A stretch of DNA of 64,000 bases from Litsea cubeba. Its lineage: Eukaryota; Streptophyta; Magnoliopsida; Laurales; Lauraceae. The translations under genes were made by a program, and so were the position numbers. The stretch covers positions 113,078,833 through 113,142,832 of the forward strand of contig CM022948.1 in the NCBI GenBank assembly GCA_012931725.1, given 5' to 3'. A model generated the notes under the pieces. It saw only the letters and a list, made by a program, of their open reading frames with translations. It was not told where the DNA came from and made no database searches. Shown one piece after another: positions 11,767-22,872 of this stretch (position 1 is the first letter of the stretch; the number at the start of each line of letters is the position of its first letter).

Positions 11767-14700
11767 TTATCATGTATAACAGCCTATTTTCCTTCACAGG
11801 GCACTGTGTTTCATCCTTAGCAACAACATTTATTGATTTGGAGAAGCTATGGATCCCATCTTAAAAGATCATTCGATATCAACTGCAACTGTTGGTTCCT
11901 TAGCATATATAGGTGCCATAGGTCCACCTGTACAGGTCAGACTTCATATATGTAGGGGTAAATCAACCTTCATATTATGAATTTTTTTATTTTTATTTTT
12001 GGTAAACATACCCCTTATTTTGATGTTTGAAGATTTGTAACCATTGCCCATTGGTTATGAGGATAACACCCAACGCACCCATCCACTCGTGCACACATGA
12101 AAATCTTTTTAAAACTATGATTTGGGCATTACTTTGATAGAAATGACAGCTTAAATGTTTTCTTTCAATTCTAACAATTCAAGAATTCGAATGACTGGTA
12201 TTTTTTCCCGTTCTGGCTTTTGTTTATGCCTGGTATTTTTTGGATTTCTCAGACTCAAATAATGGGACTAAATGGCCTTACCGTTGATGAGGTGGATGCC
12301 GGGGATGGTGGGCAGGTAAGATCTCTCACTTTTTAATTGCTTGAAGGTTACCATCTGGATTTATTTTTAATACTTTTTTTTAAGGTAAGTTGGGTATCAG
12401 ATGGGTTTATTCCATTTGGTTCTCTCCATGAAAAATTCGAGTGGTGGTGGTTTTTTACTGAATTACAGGATGCTAATTTTGATTCATTTGGAGACACATA
12501 GTAGTAGTTTATGAGGGTACTTAATGCTTCATATTTGAGTTTTGAAGTATAATGGTTCGTTTCTTAGCACACACTAATGGTTGTTATGGAAGGGAGATAT
12601 TTTTAATGGTATAAGGGTTTTTTTCTTAGTATGCACTGATGATAGTCATGGAAGGTCATGGAAGGGAGATATTCTAAATGTTCCACATTCCATCTGTGAA
12701 GCTTTTTCACCCATAATAAGTGAAGTTTTTTCACCAATAATAAGCTTATGGCCGAAGAAGTATTTTTTTTTCTTTACCACGGTAGATTGTGTTATTGGCG
12801 ATTGTATTATCTTAATGTGCTAATGGCTTAGGCTGCTTATTTTCATTTTTTCGTTTTTTCGTGTTTCATTTAAAAAAAAATGGTATGCCAAGATTTGTCC
12901 GTGTTTTTGGAGATAACTTAGTAATTGCAAAGTGTTAAGGGTAAATATGCAATGTCAATCTTTTTTCCTCCATTAATAATTAATAATGTGTCTGAAAATT
13001 ACCATGTGTTACCTCATGAAACTGATATTCAACTAAATATTCCTAATATATGCATACGTTGTACAATTTTATTTTATTTTTGTGAAAACTTGCTTTATCT
13101 TAATATTAATACTATATGTAATTGTTTTTAGTTACTGCAATTAGTATCTGTATATTGTATAATTTGGTTATTAGAAGAAGTTTGATTGGTCTTCATAGAA
13201 TAAGTATCTGAATATTGTAGCATGTCCAATGAATAAGTTATCACTGCAGGAAATGCGTACATTGTCAACTCTTCAAATGGATCTGCCATTGGCAATGGCT
13301 TTCTAATGTATGAAGATCACGTCATTTTCGCCTTTTTAAAAAACTGAAATACTCATATTAGATACTTAGAAATAAAATTGGAGAAGACACCCCTTTCTTC
13401 TGTCATATGAAAATAAATCAGTTGATTTATCCCCGAACCTACACCATCACTGAAAGCATAAAAAACTTGGAGAATATGAGCTCCATAGACAGCAACAACC
13501 ACAACATGAGTGCCATATCTTTCATGTCCCAATCTGCATTCCCTTCGTTCGACAATTTGCAAAGAGGGATAGTCCCATTAATGAAATTTAAAAGTTTTAG
13601 CTGATTGTTGATTTTGACCATTCTAAATAATAAGTTCAACCAAATGACACCCAGGTTATTCTCCCTGACAACTTCTGAATAGTAACCCGGCCTCAGGGTG
13701 TCACTTGAACACAATACTTGTAGAAACAGAGTTGCAAGTCATTATCATTTAAGTGAAATAATCCCAATCAACCACAACAGTGTAAAAAACTAAGAAATGG
13801 CTCAGATCTCAACCTAACCAAAAAACCTAAAACAATAGCAAATATTATTGCAGTAATCATAAAGATCGCATGAAGTTACAGCAATGCACACAACCTTTTA
13901 TTGATCACGCAATTTATTATAAAAAAACAAAACAAAACATAAAAGATTACCTGGAATAAGCAACTACTCAATCAAACTCATCAGTTTGGACAATTATAAT
14001 CAGAAAACAAGCGATAATTAGCACACCCCTCTCGTGTCATATGAAAGGTGTTTAAATATCATTTGTTCTCATTAACTCATATCAAAATTTTTGGCATGTT
14101 TCTTTATTCATTTTAAGGTAAAACACAAATTTTCTTCTTGGGCTAAGAACACTCATACAGTCATACTTTCCCTCAAAGGGAGATGTACTAAATATTAAAT
14201 CAATTAGAGACCTGAAATTATTGTAAAGAAAATTAGAGACATGAAATCAGTTAGCTCCTTTGGAAAGTTGTGGAGAATTGAGTCAGCAGCTGATTCAATT
14301 TAAATACAAGGTAATGAGTAATTACTTGATGAAAATAGGTTTAGCATATTAAGCTTACTTAGAATGTTTTTTGGTGCATGAAGGCAGTGAAGGAAATTGT
14401 ATAGCATTTAGAAATATCATGTCTTGTAATTTTTAGAAATCCAAAAAGGAAGTAGTTAACCCTGCTATTTTCATTATATTTAGTTCATTTTTAATTTAAG
14501 AACTTGATGCAACATTCTTGAGAATAAAAAAATAATAATAAGGACCGTTACATTTAGTTCTGATTGGATGGAGAAGTCTTTAGGAGAAGTATTCACCGTA
14601 GATGATTTTTGAATTTTCATTTTACTGATCATACTTGGAAATAATGAAAGTTTTTAAAGGTAAATTGCAAACACTACAATGATTTACTCTGTTTTTTTTT

Positions 14701-15480
14701 TTTTTAATCACCAAGCCGATGTTTTACCAAAATGAACTTCAAGTATAATGTCATTTAAGGCCATTTCATCTTGCAGGCAGCAATAGGGAGAACCAAAGCT
14801 TCTTCCAAAACAAATTGTTGCTTTTATATTTGGGTATAGAGATGATGCCACTCCCGAGTGGTTGATAGGTGAAATCTGCATGAACTATTGTATGCTTTAA
14901 TGGAGAAAAATATAATAAAAAAATATAAAATTTTGTAGTTCACGTTGTGTTAATGCATCTAAATTTTTTTTTCCATATATATATATTCAATGGATAGTTT
15001 GCATTTTACTGTGGTGAATTTTTGAATTTGAAGCTCAAATCTAAAATAGTCAATGATTGACATTCCTTTGTTTTTATATTCTTCTATTGATAAACTAAAA
15101 TTTCTCTCAGTGTCTGTACATCTGAATTTGATTTCCGTATCTTCATATTCAATTTTTCCTTGTTTTCTTTTAATAGCGATCTTATAAATTTTATGTATGC
15201 TGCTTATGGACCCCCATGGTTTTATGTATGGATAATATGTGAACTGAAATTTCCTTATTAGTAACATATGGAAATCTCAACTCTACTTCAATATTTATCC
15301 ATATTTTTATGTATACTGTTATAAAGGCTCTAAAGATTCTTGTTTCTTTATTTTAATTTATTGGTTTCTTTTTTGCTTTCCTGGTAATCTATTTCAATTT
15401 ATCAACATGCACCTTTTCACCCTTCTCTAACCAGTATTTGGACTTTTATTCCAATACCTTTTTGTATGAAAGAAAGAGTT

Positions 15481-15685
15481 GGAGGAGAGTGAGTGAGAGG
15501 AATGGTGTTTTCATGTTCAGTGATGAGCATTTGGGTGAGATGAGTGGGTTGAAGAGAGAAAAGATACCATTCAGGTGTTGTGTGGGTGCACTAGCCAAAG
15601 CTTTGGAGATGTTGTAGGGAGGGTTAAGGTTTTTGCTTCTGGTGACTGAGATCAGCCGTGAGTGTACTCCTGGCTGTCAGGAAGG
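15481..15685 (+). pseudogene. ULTRAPETALA-like SAND-domain exon fragment (copy B)
   Basis: This is the duplicate of the fragment at 8776-8983. It reads FMFSDEHLGEMSGLKRE, GDVVGRVKVFASGD and ECTPGCQE once one frame change is allowed. Copy B keeps the family's ECTPGC word, which is ECTLGC in copy A, so B is nearer the source gene. A GTTAAA follows the presumed exon end. Confidence 0.62.
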
Positions 15686-16577
15686 TTAAAACTTTTTTTT
15701 TTTTTTACTTTGGCTTTTTTTTTCATTGCTTTTACTTATTATTTTTTGATCTATTTGGATACTTGATTTTCTAAGTGGCCTAATAATATATGTGACATGA
15801 AAATTTTTATCTGACCTGCATCCTTTGGTTTTTTAGATGCTAATATTGTGTGACATAGATGGTGACTACTACTGATATTATGTGACGTAGATAGTGACTA
15901 CTACTTTATGAATACATGTATGCATGCACTATTGCGGTCATTTTACTTATTTACTTATCTTTTGGATTACATGGTGTTGTGTGCTTCTCTACTTTCAAGC
16001 AGCTTTGTGATACCTCAAAATGTGCCAACACTGATTCCCATTGAAGAGATTGCATCTCTAGAGCCAGGTCCGACAACAAAGTAAATTCTTCAGTTTCATT
16101 TTCATCAACAGCTGGCTATATTTTGTAATAAGAAATGCTACGCTGTTAAGTTGCGGTCAGACATTGGTCATTATATAAAACCAATTTCCTTGGTTATGGA
16201 TGCCTTTATGGACAATGGCAGCTGCAAGGAATGCCAGTCTCCTTTTTTTTTTTTTTTTTATCTTTCTCCATAACAGTCCAACTTTATTCAGCTACTTTTT
16301 AACTTGGAATGTTAGACTACTCACATTCAATTTTGGACACATTTAATATCAATAGTTTTGATATTAGATGAACAATGATTCTACCTTGAAATGTACATTG
16401 TGGCATAGAAATGTATAATTCTCCTTAAGGATTAATTTTTTGGATTGTGAACTGAGTTGGTTGTGTAAGAGGTGGGAATGTACAATTTTATAATTTGGAT
16501 AAAACCTTATCATGATGATCTGCATATTTGTCAAATATGAAATGCAGGCCACTAATACTATCACTTTAGTAACAACT

Positions 16578-16604
16578 ACGTGCATCGCACGTGCCCATTA
16601 CTAG
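16578..16604 (+). other. Helitron 3' terminus of copy B
   Basis: ACGTGC-ATC-GCACGT forms a perfect 6-bp stem with a 3-base loop. Eight bases later comes CTAG, then T. This is the standard plant Helitron end that signals rolling-circle termination. Confidence 0.75.
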
Positions 16605-18040
16605 TACTAATAAGAAGGTGTGGAGGAGATTGAAGTTTAGAAAGTTGAAAAAGACAGCAAAAAAGGCAGTAAAAGATTGTCTTTGAGCACTTGAAAAGGC
16701 CGAAAAAGCAGTCTCCAGAGAGACTAGGGTATTTGTATTAAAAAAGACAAACGAGAATGATAGAGGAAAGAAAGGACGAGGCAGAAGGGAGAATGCTTCA
16801 CGGCACATATCGTCTAGCGCTCGCTGTTGGAGGTCGATGGGAGGGCTCGAAGTCTCGAACCTGCTGGAGGATTATCTCATGTTTAATCTTACTGGGTCCT
16901 CTGTTCTGTAGAGTGTTGAGGGACGAGCAGTATAGTAGCAGCTGCATCGACTTTATTTAGGGGGAAGGTGCCTTCTCTGGCTTCAGTTTATGGGAGGGGC
17001 GAACCCAAGAATGGGTTTTAGGGGTTGGATTTGTTTCTATGGCCTTTGTTCTTCCTGCAGGCGGTTTGAACTTTACATTAGACATTTCTATCCAATATTT
17101 CCGTCCATGTTGCTTCTCGGTACACTTGCTTCTTTAAATACTTTTTTTTTGTGCTGAAGTAGGTATGATATTAAAGGCAAACAAAAGAAACAACATAGGA
17201 CCCCAAGGGAAGGTCATACAAAAAATCATTAAGTGCTACTCCCATCCGAAATGTTCAGAAAATCTTCTTGTTGTTCCTGCCAACTAGACACCAGCTGAGT
17301 AGGTTCCTGTTGCAAAACTCCCATCTTCCTCTGCGGCCCATCCTGCAAACAGATTTCCAGTAAGTACATATCTTGTAAATGAAGAGGTAGGTTAGTGCTG
17401 AAAATGATTTCCTGAGGAGGTTTCAGCTTAGCAAGGGAGTCATTGCTGAGATTTTCTGATTATAGACTGTTTTAACATATTTTCTGATGTTAAGTACATA
17501 GAAAGATGTCCGCCGTTTCTTTCCAATTTTTTTCCATTTCTAAACTTCAATGGATGCCAGAGGCAAGTTTCTCTGGCCCTCTGTGGCAGACTATAGCTAC
17601 TGATCATCAGGCAAGTTTCTGAACGATTGTGTTAGATGGGATTGTTAAACGTATGAGTTGACGATGGGGAACACAAGTTATTAGATTTCCTTAGGCGATG
17701 TTTTTGATTGGGCCATATTTAGGTACTGGTCTTCATTCAAGTTTCTGTAGGATTAAAGTAGATGGGATTGGTGATGGGTGGGTAGTGTTGGGAGGAAGTT
17801 AGAAGCTCTCATATTAGGCGATGTTTTAAATTGGCCCATATTTTGACCCATTGTTTCTATTAAATGTTTTAACTGTATTAGTTTGGGTGGATGATGGATG
17901 ATCTCTTATTTTTTTTGTGATTTGAGTTTAATTTAGTTGGCCCATATTTGGCGTCTCTAGGATTTGTCTAAATATCTAAAGCAAATAGAGGTTTGAAAAA
18001 TAAAACGGTGTTGGGCATACGATTCAACCATGTACTTAGT
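16605..18040 (+). repeat. Repeat family D, first copy
   Basis: It begins right after the copy B end (ACTAATAAGAAGGTGTGGAGGAG) and matches 36715-38050. Shared landmarks are the GCTCGCTG-TGGAGGTCGATGG block (16818 and 36926) and CAAGTTTCTCTGGCCCTCTG (17562 and 37591). This copy has about 280 extra bases (17158-17440) absent from the other. No gene was recognised. The abutment to a Helitron 3' end suggests another element of the same class, but no terminus of its own was found. Confidence 0.6.
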
Positions 18041-21000
18041 AAAAGGTTTTGAGGCTTCAACTCACTTCACTGTATATGTAAAGTTACCCAAACAAGCATG
18101 TGGCTAATACTGTTGTTTCTGAATTTTAAGTAAGATTTAAAAAAAAATATATATTTATTCTGAATTTCTTTTCCACTGTTGTTTCTTTATTTGATAAGAT
18201 CACACACTAGGTTAGAATGAATTAGGGTGCATTTCAACTCAAGACTCAGGCTCAGTAGTGTAAGGGTGGCATGTTTAGGAAATCTTAACCCGTTTGAAAA
18301 CAGATCGGATACGGTGTGGACCCCAACTGCTGGCTAGACTCGTCTTGATTTGACACTATGCATTTGCCACCCGTACTTTAAAATCAGTAGAGCCTCTTGA
18401 AATGATTTCTTGATGTCCTATCTACATTTAAAGTTTTACCCTTTTTTTTTTGTCTAGAAGTAAATATTATTTTAACTTTTTTTGTATAAATTTGCAGTGA
18501 TGGAGTTACTACAAGGATTCGGTGGGATAGGAAAAATACGTGAGAACTGGTATGCTTAAAATCTTATTTGTTTTGATTTTATGTTTTACTTTTATTTATG
18601 ATTGATCTTTAGTCTTTTGATCCAGCGTATGTTGATAGAGTGTTTGTAACCCAGGATGTTTTTTCGAAACTATGGTCGTTTCTGTGGGGTGTAAACCTCA
18701 CATCTGGTGTAGACATTTGGCACATATTCTTTTAGAAATGCTATGCATATGCTCGTGTTTCTTTTTTCCGTTGATTTGTGAAATTCATGAAAAAGGATTA
18801 TAACAGTATAGTTATGGTCAAAGAATTTTCATATTTTTTGTTCGCACCGGATGGATTTTCACAAAAAATTTATTGTAATGAAACTTATTTCCGTGTTCCT
18901 GTGCATTGTTTCTACTGTTTATTCTCCGTGTGCATCTCTATTTTCTTATTGGACTGATAATGAAGGTTTTAATTTCTTGTTTTCTTGCGCAAAGGATTCC
19001 ACTCCCTTCGTGTGGTTGGAAGCGAATGATAAAACATAGTATACATTTTACCGACAAGCGTGGAATTCAAAACTACATTTATATCTCATTTGTATTCAAT
19101 GACGGAAGAGCTCCTTGGGAGGTCCATGTCGATTTTATGTGCAGTTTCATTGATAGATTTATATTGTTATTTGGAAAGACTTGCAATACGTTTGCATTAG
19201 ATCTTGTGAAAACCTTTTCAAATCAACATTTTATATTATTCTATATATATATATATTTTTTTTTTTTTGGGACCTTTAGGCTTATGTCTAAATGGAGAGA
19301 ACTAAGATTCCATACTTGCGAGTGGATACATGTATAATTAGTCTTATTTCTAAAAAAAGGAAATTGTGTACAATGAGGATATTTTGCCTGCTACGATAGG
19401 GTATAATTAACCTTATCTACTTGCTTATTTCACGGTTATCTTTGTTAAATCTAGCTATTTTAACCGACATCTCTTTTAATTTTAGCAAATGCTAAAAGAT
19501 CTTGGGGCAAATAACTAGAAATCATTCGTCGGATGGAATTGAAAGATCTGAAAACAATGAAAATATTTTAGAGATTGAAAGATCATGGAGCATGGGGACA
19601 AGCTTCTAAAATATGCAAGGCTCCTTGGTGGTGAGAGTGTTTATTTGGATGGGATGATGGAAAGGCTATTTGGATGGGATGATGGAAAGGCTATTTGGAT
19701 GGGCTTCGTTTGGGGATGGGTCCCAATTTGGCCGGGTAGTGTGTTATGGTGGAGGATGAGATGAGTTTTGTGAGTTGGACAGGAGGGAGATGACGGGTAA
19801 TTTTTGGATAGATGGTTTGGGTTCACATAATCTTGTTTTTGTCTTTGGTTGTTTTTGTAGAATGAAAATAATTAAATTTTGAGACTTCAGATTAAGTTAT
19901 GTGAAGAGGAGTGGTTAGAATTGGGTTTTGTTTGTTGGTGGAGATACAAAATTTTGTTGATTCTTTTTTTCCTTGTAGTTGTTTTTTTCCCCTTAACTTT
20001 TAATATAAATGAGTTGAGTTTGACTGAATTGATATCTAATATGAACAATATTTCTTCAGTTGTGTACCGTGATGAGATAGGGATAGGAAAAAAAAAAAAT
20101 GATAGTTTATACAGTTTGAGAAAATATTGTAATCAAGCTTTCTTAGTATTCTAGTTTTAGTGTTTTTGCAGTCATCCTAAACTTGGGGATGCATGTTTAG
20201 TACTCCCGGGCTTGGAATTGCTTTGTGTAGGAACGAGGAGCGAGAGATGATATGGCAAAGAGGTATTGTTGCAAGTGCCTATTTGTTTGGTTGTAAGTCA
20301 TTTGTGGTTTTAAACTTGTTAGTGGCCATATGGCTGCTTCTAATTGTTGAAGGTAGATCTCTTGTTGTGCATCCTATAATATGATTTCCAAACATGGACC
20401 TCATGACATAATCTACGTTGAATATTGCAAGGATAAGAAGCTGATTAAAAGCTCAAAAATAAGAAAAAAGTAAATAGCACTAGTTGTAAATAGCACTAGT
20501 GTTCATTTCTACATTTTTATGCCTACACCTAATTAGTATAACAATGTGATTACTAAAAAGAATACAAAGAACAAAGATATTAGCTATAAAAACACAATGT
20601 GCAAATCAAATCTAGCATTTATCTTGCGAAAATATTCAGGTGCATGTACTTTTTTTACTTTATGTATATTTATAGCCTTCTATAATATCAGATGAGTCTA
20701 ATGAACTGAAATGCCTAGCAATTGTCATACTCTTAGGAGTAAATAAAACATATGAAACAAAAATCTTGCATAAAATCTCAAAAAAGAAGAAATATGGTAC
20801 ACAAATATTGAGTTAAAAATGAAATAAGCTTGCAAAACTTTGATGTGCCAATTGTAGGGAATTTTTCCATGATGACGCATCCTGTGTTTAATTTGCAAAA
20901 TAGAACCAAGCCTCCACTTTTTCTTTCTAATATGCAAAAAGCAAAATTCTTCCTCCTGGGGACAGTTACATGCTCATGTGATGATTGTAGCATGGACACT

Positions 21001-21396
21001 ATTCTATTTGATCATATGGTGACTGTAGCATCTGAAGATGTGGGGGAGGTACCCCATCATAATTTGGAATCAAATAACTGGAGGCATAGGCGACAATCCA
21101 TAGTAGCTATGAAAATACATGAATCCAAATCAGTGAAAAGAGAGAGCAGTCGAACAGTTTACTCAATTGGTTTGTCTCTACTTTTCTCTCTTATTTCGAT
21201 AATAAGAGAAATGGAGACATGTCTAAAATTCAATGGCCAATCTATAACCGGGCCCACGAAAACTAATTCTGAATTTTCTTTCGCAATGGATATAGGGGTG
21301 CTAGAGCTAATGGACGGTTGTGGACATGGCAATCTTAATGCCAATCCATATTTTGATAGAGGTAGCATTTTGTGATATAATGTTAATCCAGATATA
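18041..21396. other. Intergenic, no recognised gene
   Basis: AT-rich sequence without recognisable coding content. A 25-bp tandem repeat (TATTTGGATGGGATGATGG type) has units at 19642, 19667 and a partial one at 19692. A 181-codon open frame (20830-21375, plus) matches no family I know and stops just before the Copia-1 insertion. It may be chance. Several TA-rich and poly-T runs occur. Confidence 0.5.
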
Positions 21397-21712
21397 TGTA
21401 GAAGATAACAGGCCCTTGTAGAAGATAACAGGCCCGGCTCGGCCCATGTACAAAGTCCACGCATGGGATATACTCAAATCTGTATAGGATAGGATTTACT
21501 CCCTAATTTCTCTCCTTCTATGTATAGGATATAATTGATTCTTTCCATTCTTTTGTTATTCTGATTTGTATCTAATTTGTAATCTTTACTTAATTAGAGC
21601 CTTGATTAAGGCATCACATCAATATATATTGAACTGTCGATGCTCTGTAAAAAGCACGACCTTCTCCCACATTGTCTGTGCTTCTTCTTCTTCTCTTCCA
21701 CATAATCTGACA
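21397..21712 (+). repeat. Copia-1 5' LTR
   Basis: 316 bp, from TGTAGAAGATAACAGGCCC to ATCTGACA. The first 20 bases are duplicated in tandem (21397 and 21417) in both LTRs. The target duplication shows that the outer copy is the integrated end. Confidence 0.92.
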
Positions 21713-21724
21713 TGGTATCAGAGC
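21713..21724 (+). other. Copia-1 primer-binding site
   Basis: TGGTATCAGAGC directly follows the LTR's terminal CA. It is complementary to initiator Met tRNA. Confidence 0.9.
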
Positions 21725-22872
21725 TTTAATTGCCTTCTCTCTTTGATTCAGTCACTTGGATCTTCTTCCTGGAGTGTCTGATCATCCCTAATAGTGTCTG
21801 ATCATCCCTGATCAAGACGTGGCCCACCTCGGATCATTTTCAACATCTCTCACGATCACCTCCATCTTGGTCGACCAGCATCACTGGTATTTATGAGCAT
21901 TTTTCTGGATTTTTTCTCCCATCAGAGGTAAGGTTTCCAGCAACATTTGTGATATTACTATTTCTTGCCTCTGTTTTCATCAAAACCGTCCAAATTTGTG
22001 GATTTTGATCCGATTTGAGTGAAACTTTGGCCTGGAGTTGCGAAAATAACTCATCCTTCCATTCCATACCTCTGATCGAGCCGCGATCAACTACTCAGAT
22101 CTCACAAGGAGATCGACTGACTGTCGAAGCATGTCGACATTGACGTTTCACGTCTGTTTGCCGCTGTTCTTCTCTGTTATCACTATGGCCCACCTGTGAT
22201 GATCACAAAATTATCAACGATCATTCCCAACTTGGTCGACTGATTATTCTGGGAATTGTAGTGATTTTTTCTGGATTTTTTGCATCATCTTTGTGGTAGT
22301 TTTCACCACTTCTTCATCCGATTTTTTTCTCAGAAGGTTTTCATCAGATCCGTCCAGTATTGCGGATTTTCATTAGATTAGTATGCAACTTGATCTGAAA
22401 GTCACTCAGAAGTATCACTCAGAGGTCTGTGTTCCCTGATCAAAGATTTGATCACTCTTTGGGCCCCACGTGTTCACTCCAGAAGCCAAAAAGGGGTCGT
22501 CAGCCTGTTTTACAAATTTTTTTTTGTCTGTTTTGAGTTCTCCTGCTCCAGCAACAGATCTGAACCATATTTCAGACTTCTTTGGCAGTTTAATTTCATT
22601 TGATTGCTGTCCCACTACTACTGATTGTACTGCTTGCTGTGAATTATCTGATCTGGACTTAGATCAGATTGTGGGGTACACATACCTCCTCTGTCTGGGG
22701 GCTGGAATTGAGCACTGTTTCTTGCTAGTTATTTTTTTGTGCTGGAATTGGTGTGGATAGCTGTGTATGCTTTACTGGCAACTCATTAGAAGCTGAACAA
22801 GTTATCTTCTCTTGCTGCCTCTCTAAGCTACTTCTTGGTTGATTATTTGCTGCTGGTTCATAATAATTTAAT

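Larger units (their letters stand above)
9885..16604 (+). mobile_element. Helitron-like element, copy B, with captured genes
   Basis: It starts directly after copy A's CTAG end and closes with a perfect ACGTGC/GCACGT hairpin and CTAG at 16601-16604, about 6.7 kb in all. The second part (from 12225) is the same as copy A. The first part (9885-12224) holds a 48-bp tandem duplication, a pyrimidine-rich stretch (10200-10680) repeated at 38064-38410, and ARGONAUTE4-like exons. No replicase is present. The 5' boundary is inferred from the abutment; a canonical TC start is not evident. A coding-like run at about 14795-14870 (LLPKQIVAFIFGYRDD) is absent from copy A and is unassigned. Confidence 0.55.
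12225..16604 (+). repeat. Direct duplicate of 4718-9884
   Basis: This is the part of copy B shared with copy A. It starts TATGCCTGG and runs through FWISQ(T/S)QIMGL...VDEVD, a possible captured exon ending GGGCAG before GTAAGATCTC. Apart from the two insertions, differences are scattered substitutions and homopolymer changes. It lacks the 6566-7263 insert and so gives the empty site. Confidence 0.85.

Noticed and set aside
16760..16960. 67-codon ORF in repeat family D as a gene
   Set aside because: The matching place in the second copy is shifted in frame and the peptide matches nothing. The DNA repeat explains it.
20830..21375. 181-codon ORF upstream of Copia-1
   Set aside because: Long for chance, but no domain, no homologous word and no support from splice or promoter signals. 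Left as a note in the intergenic entry.
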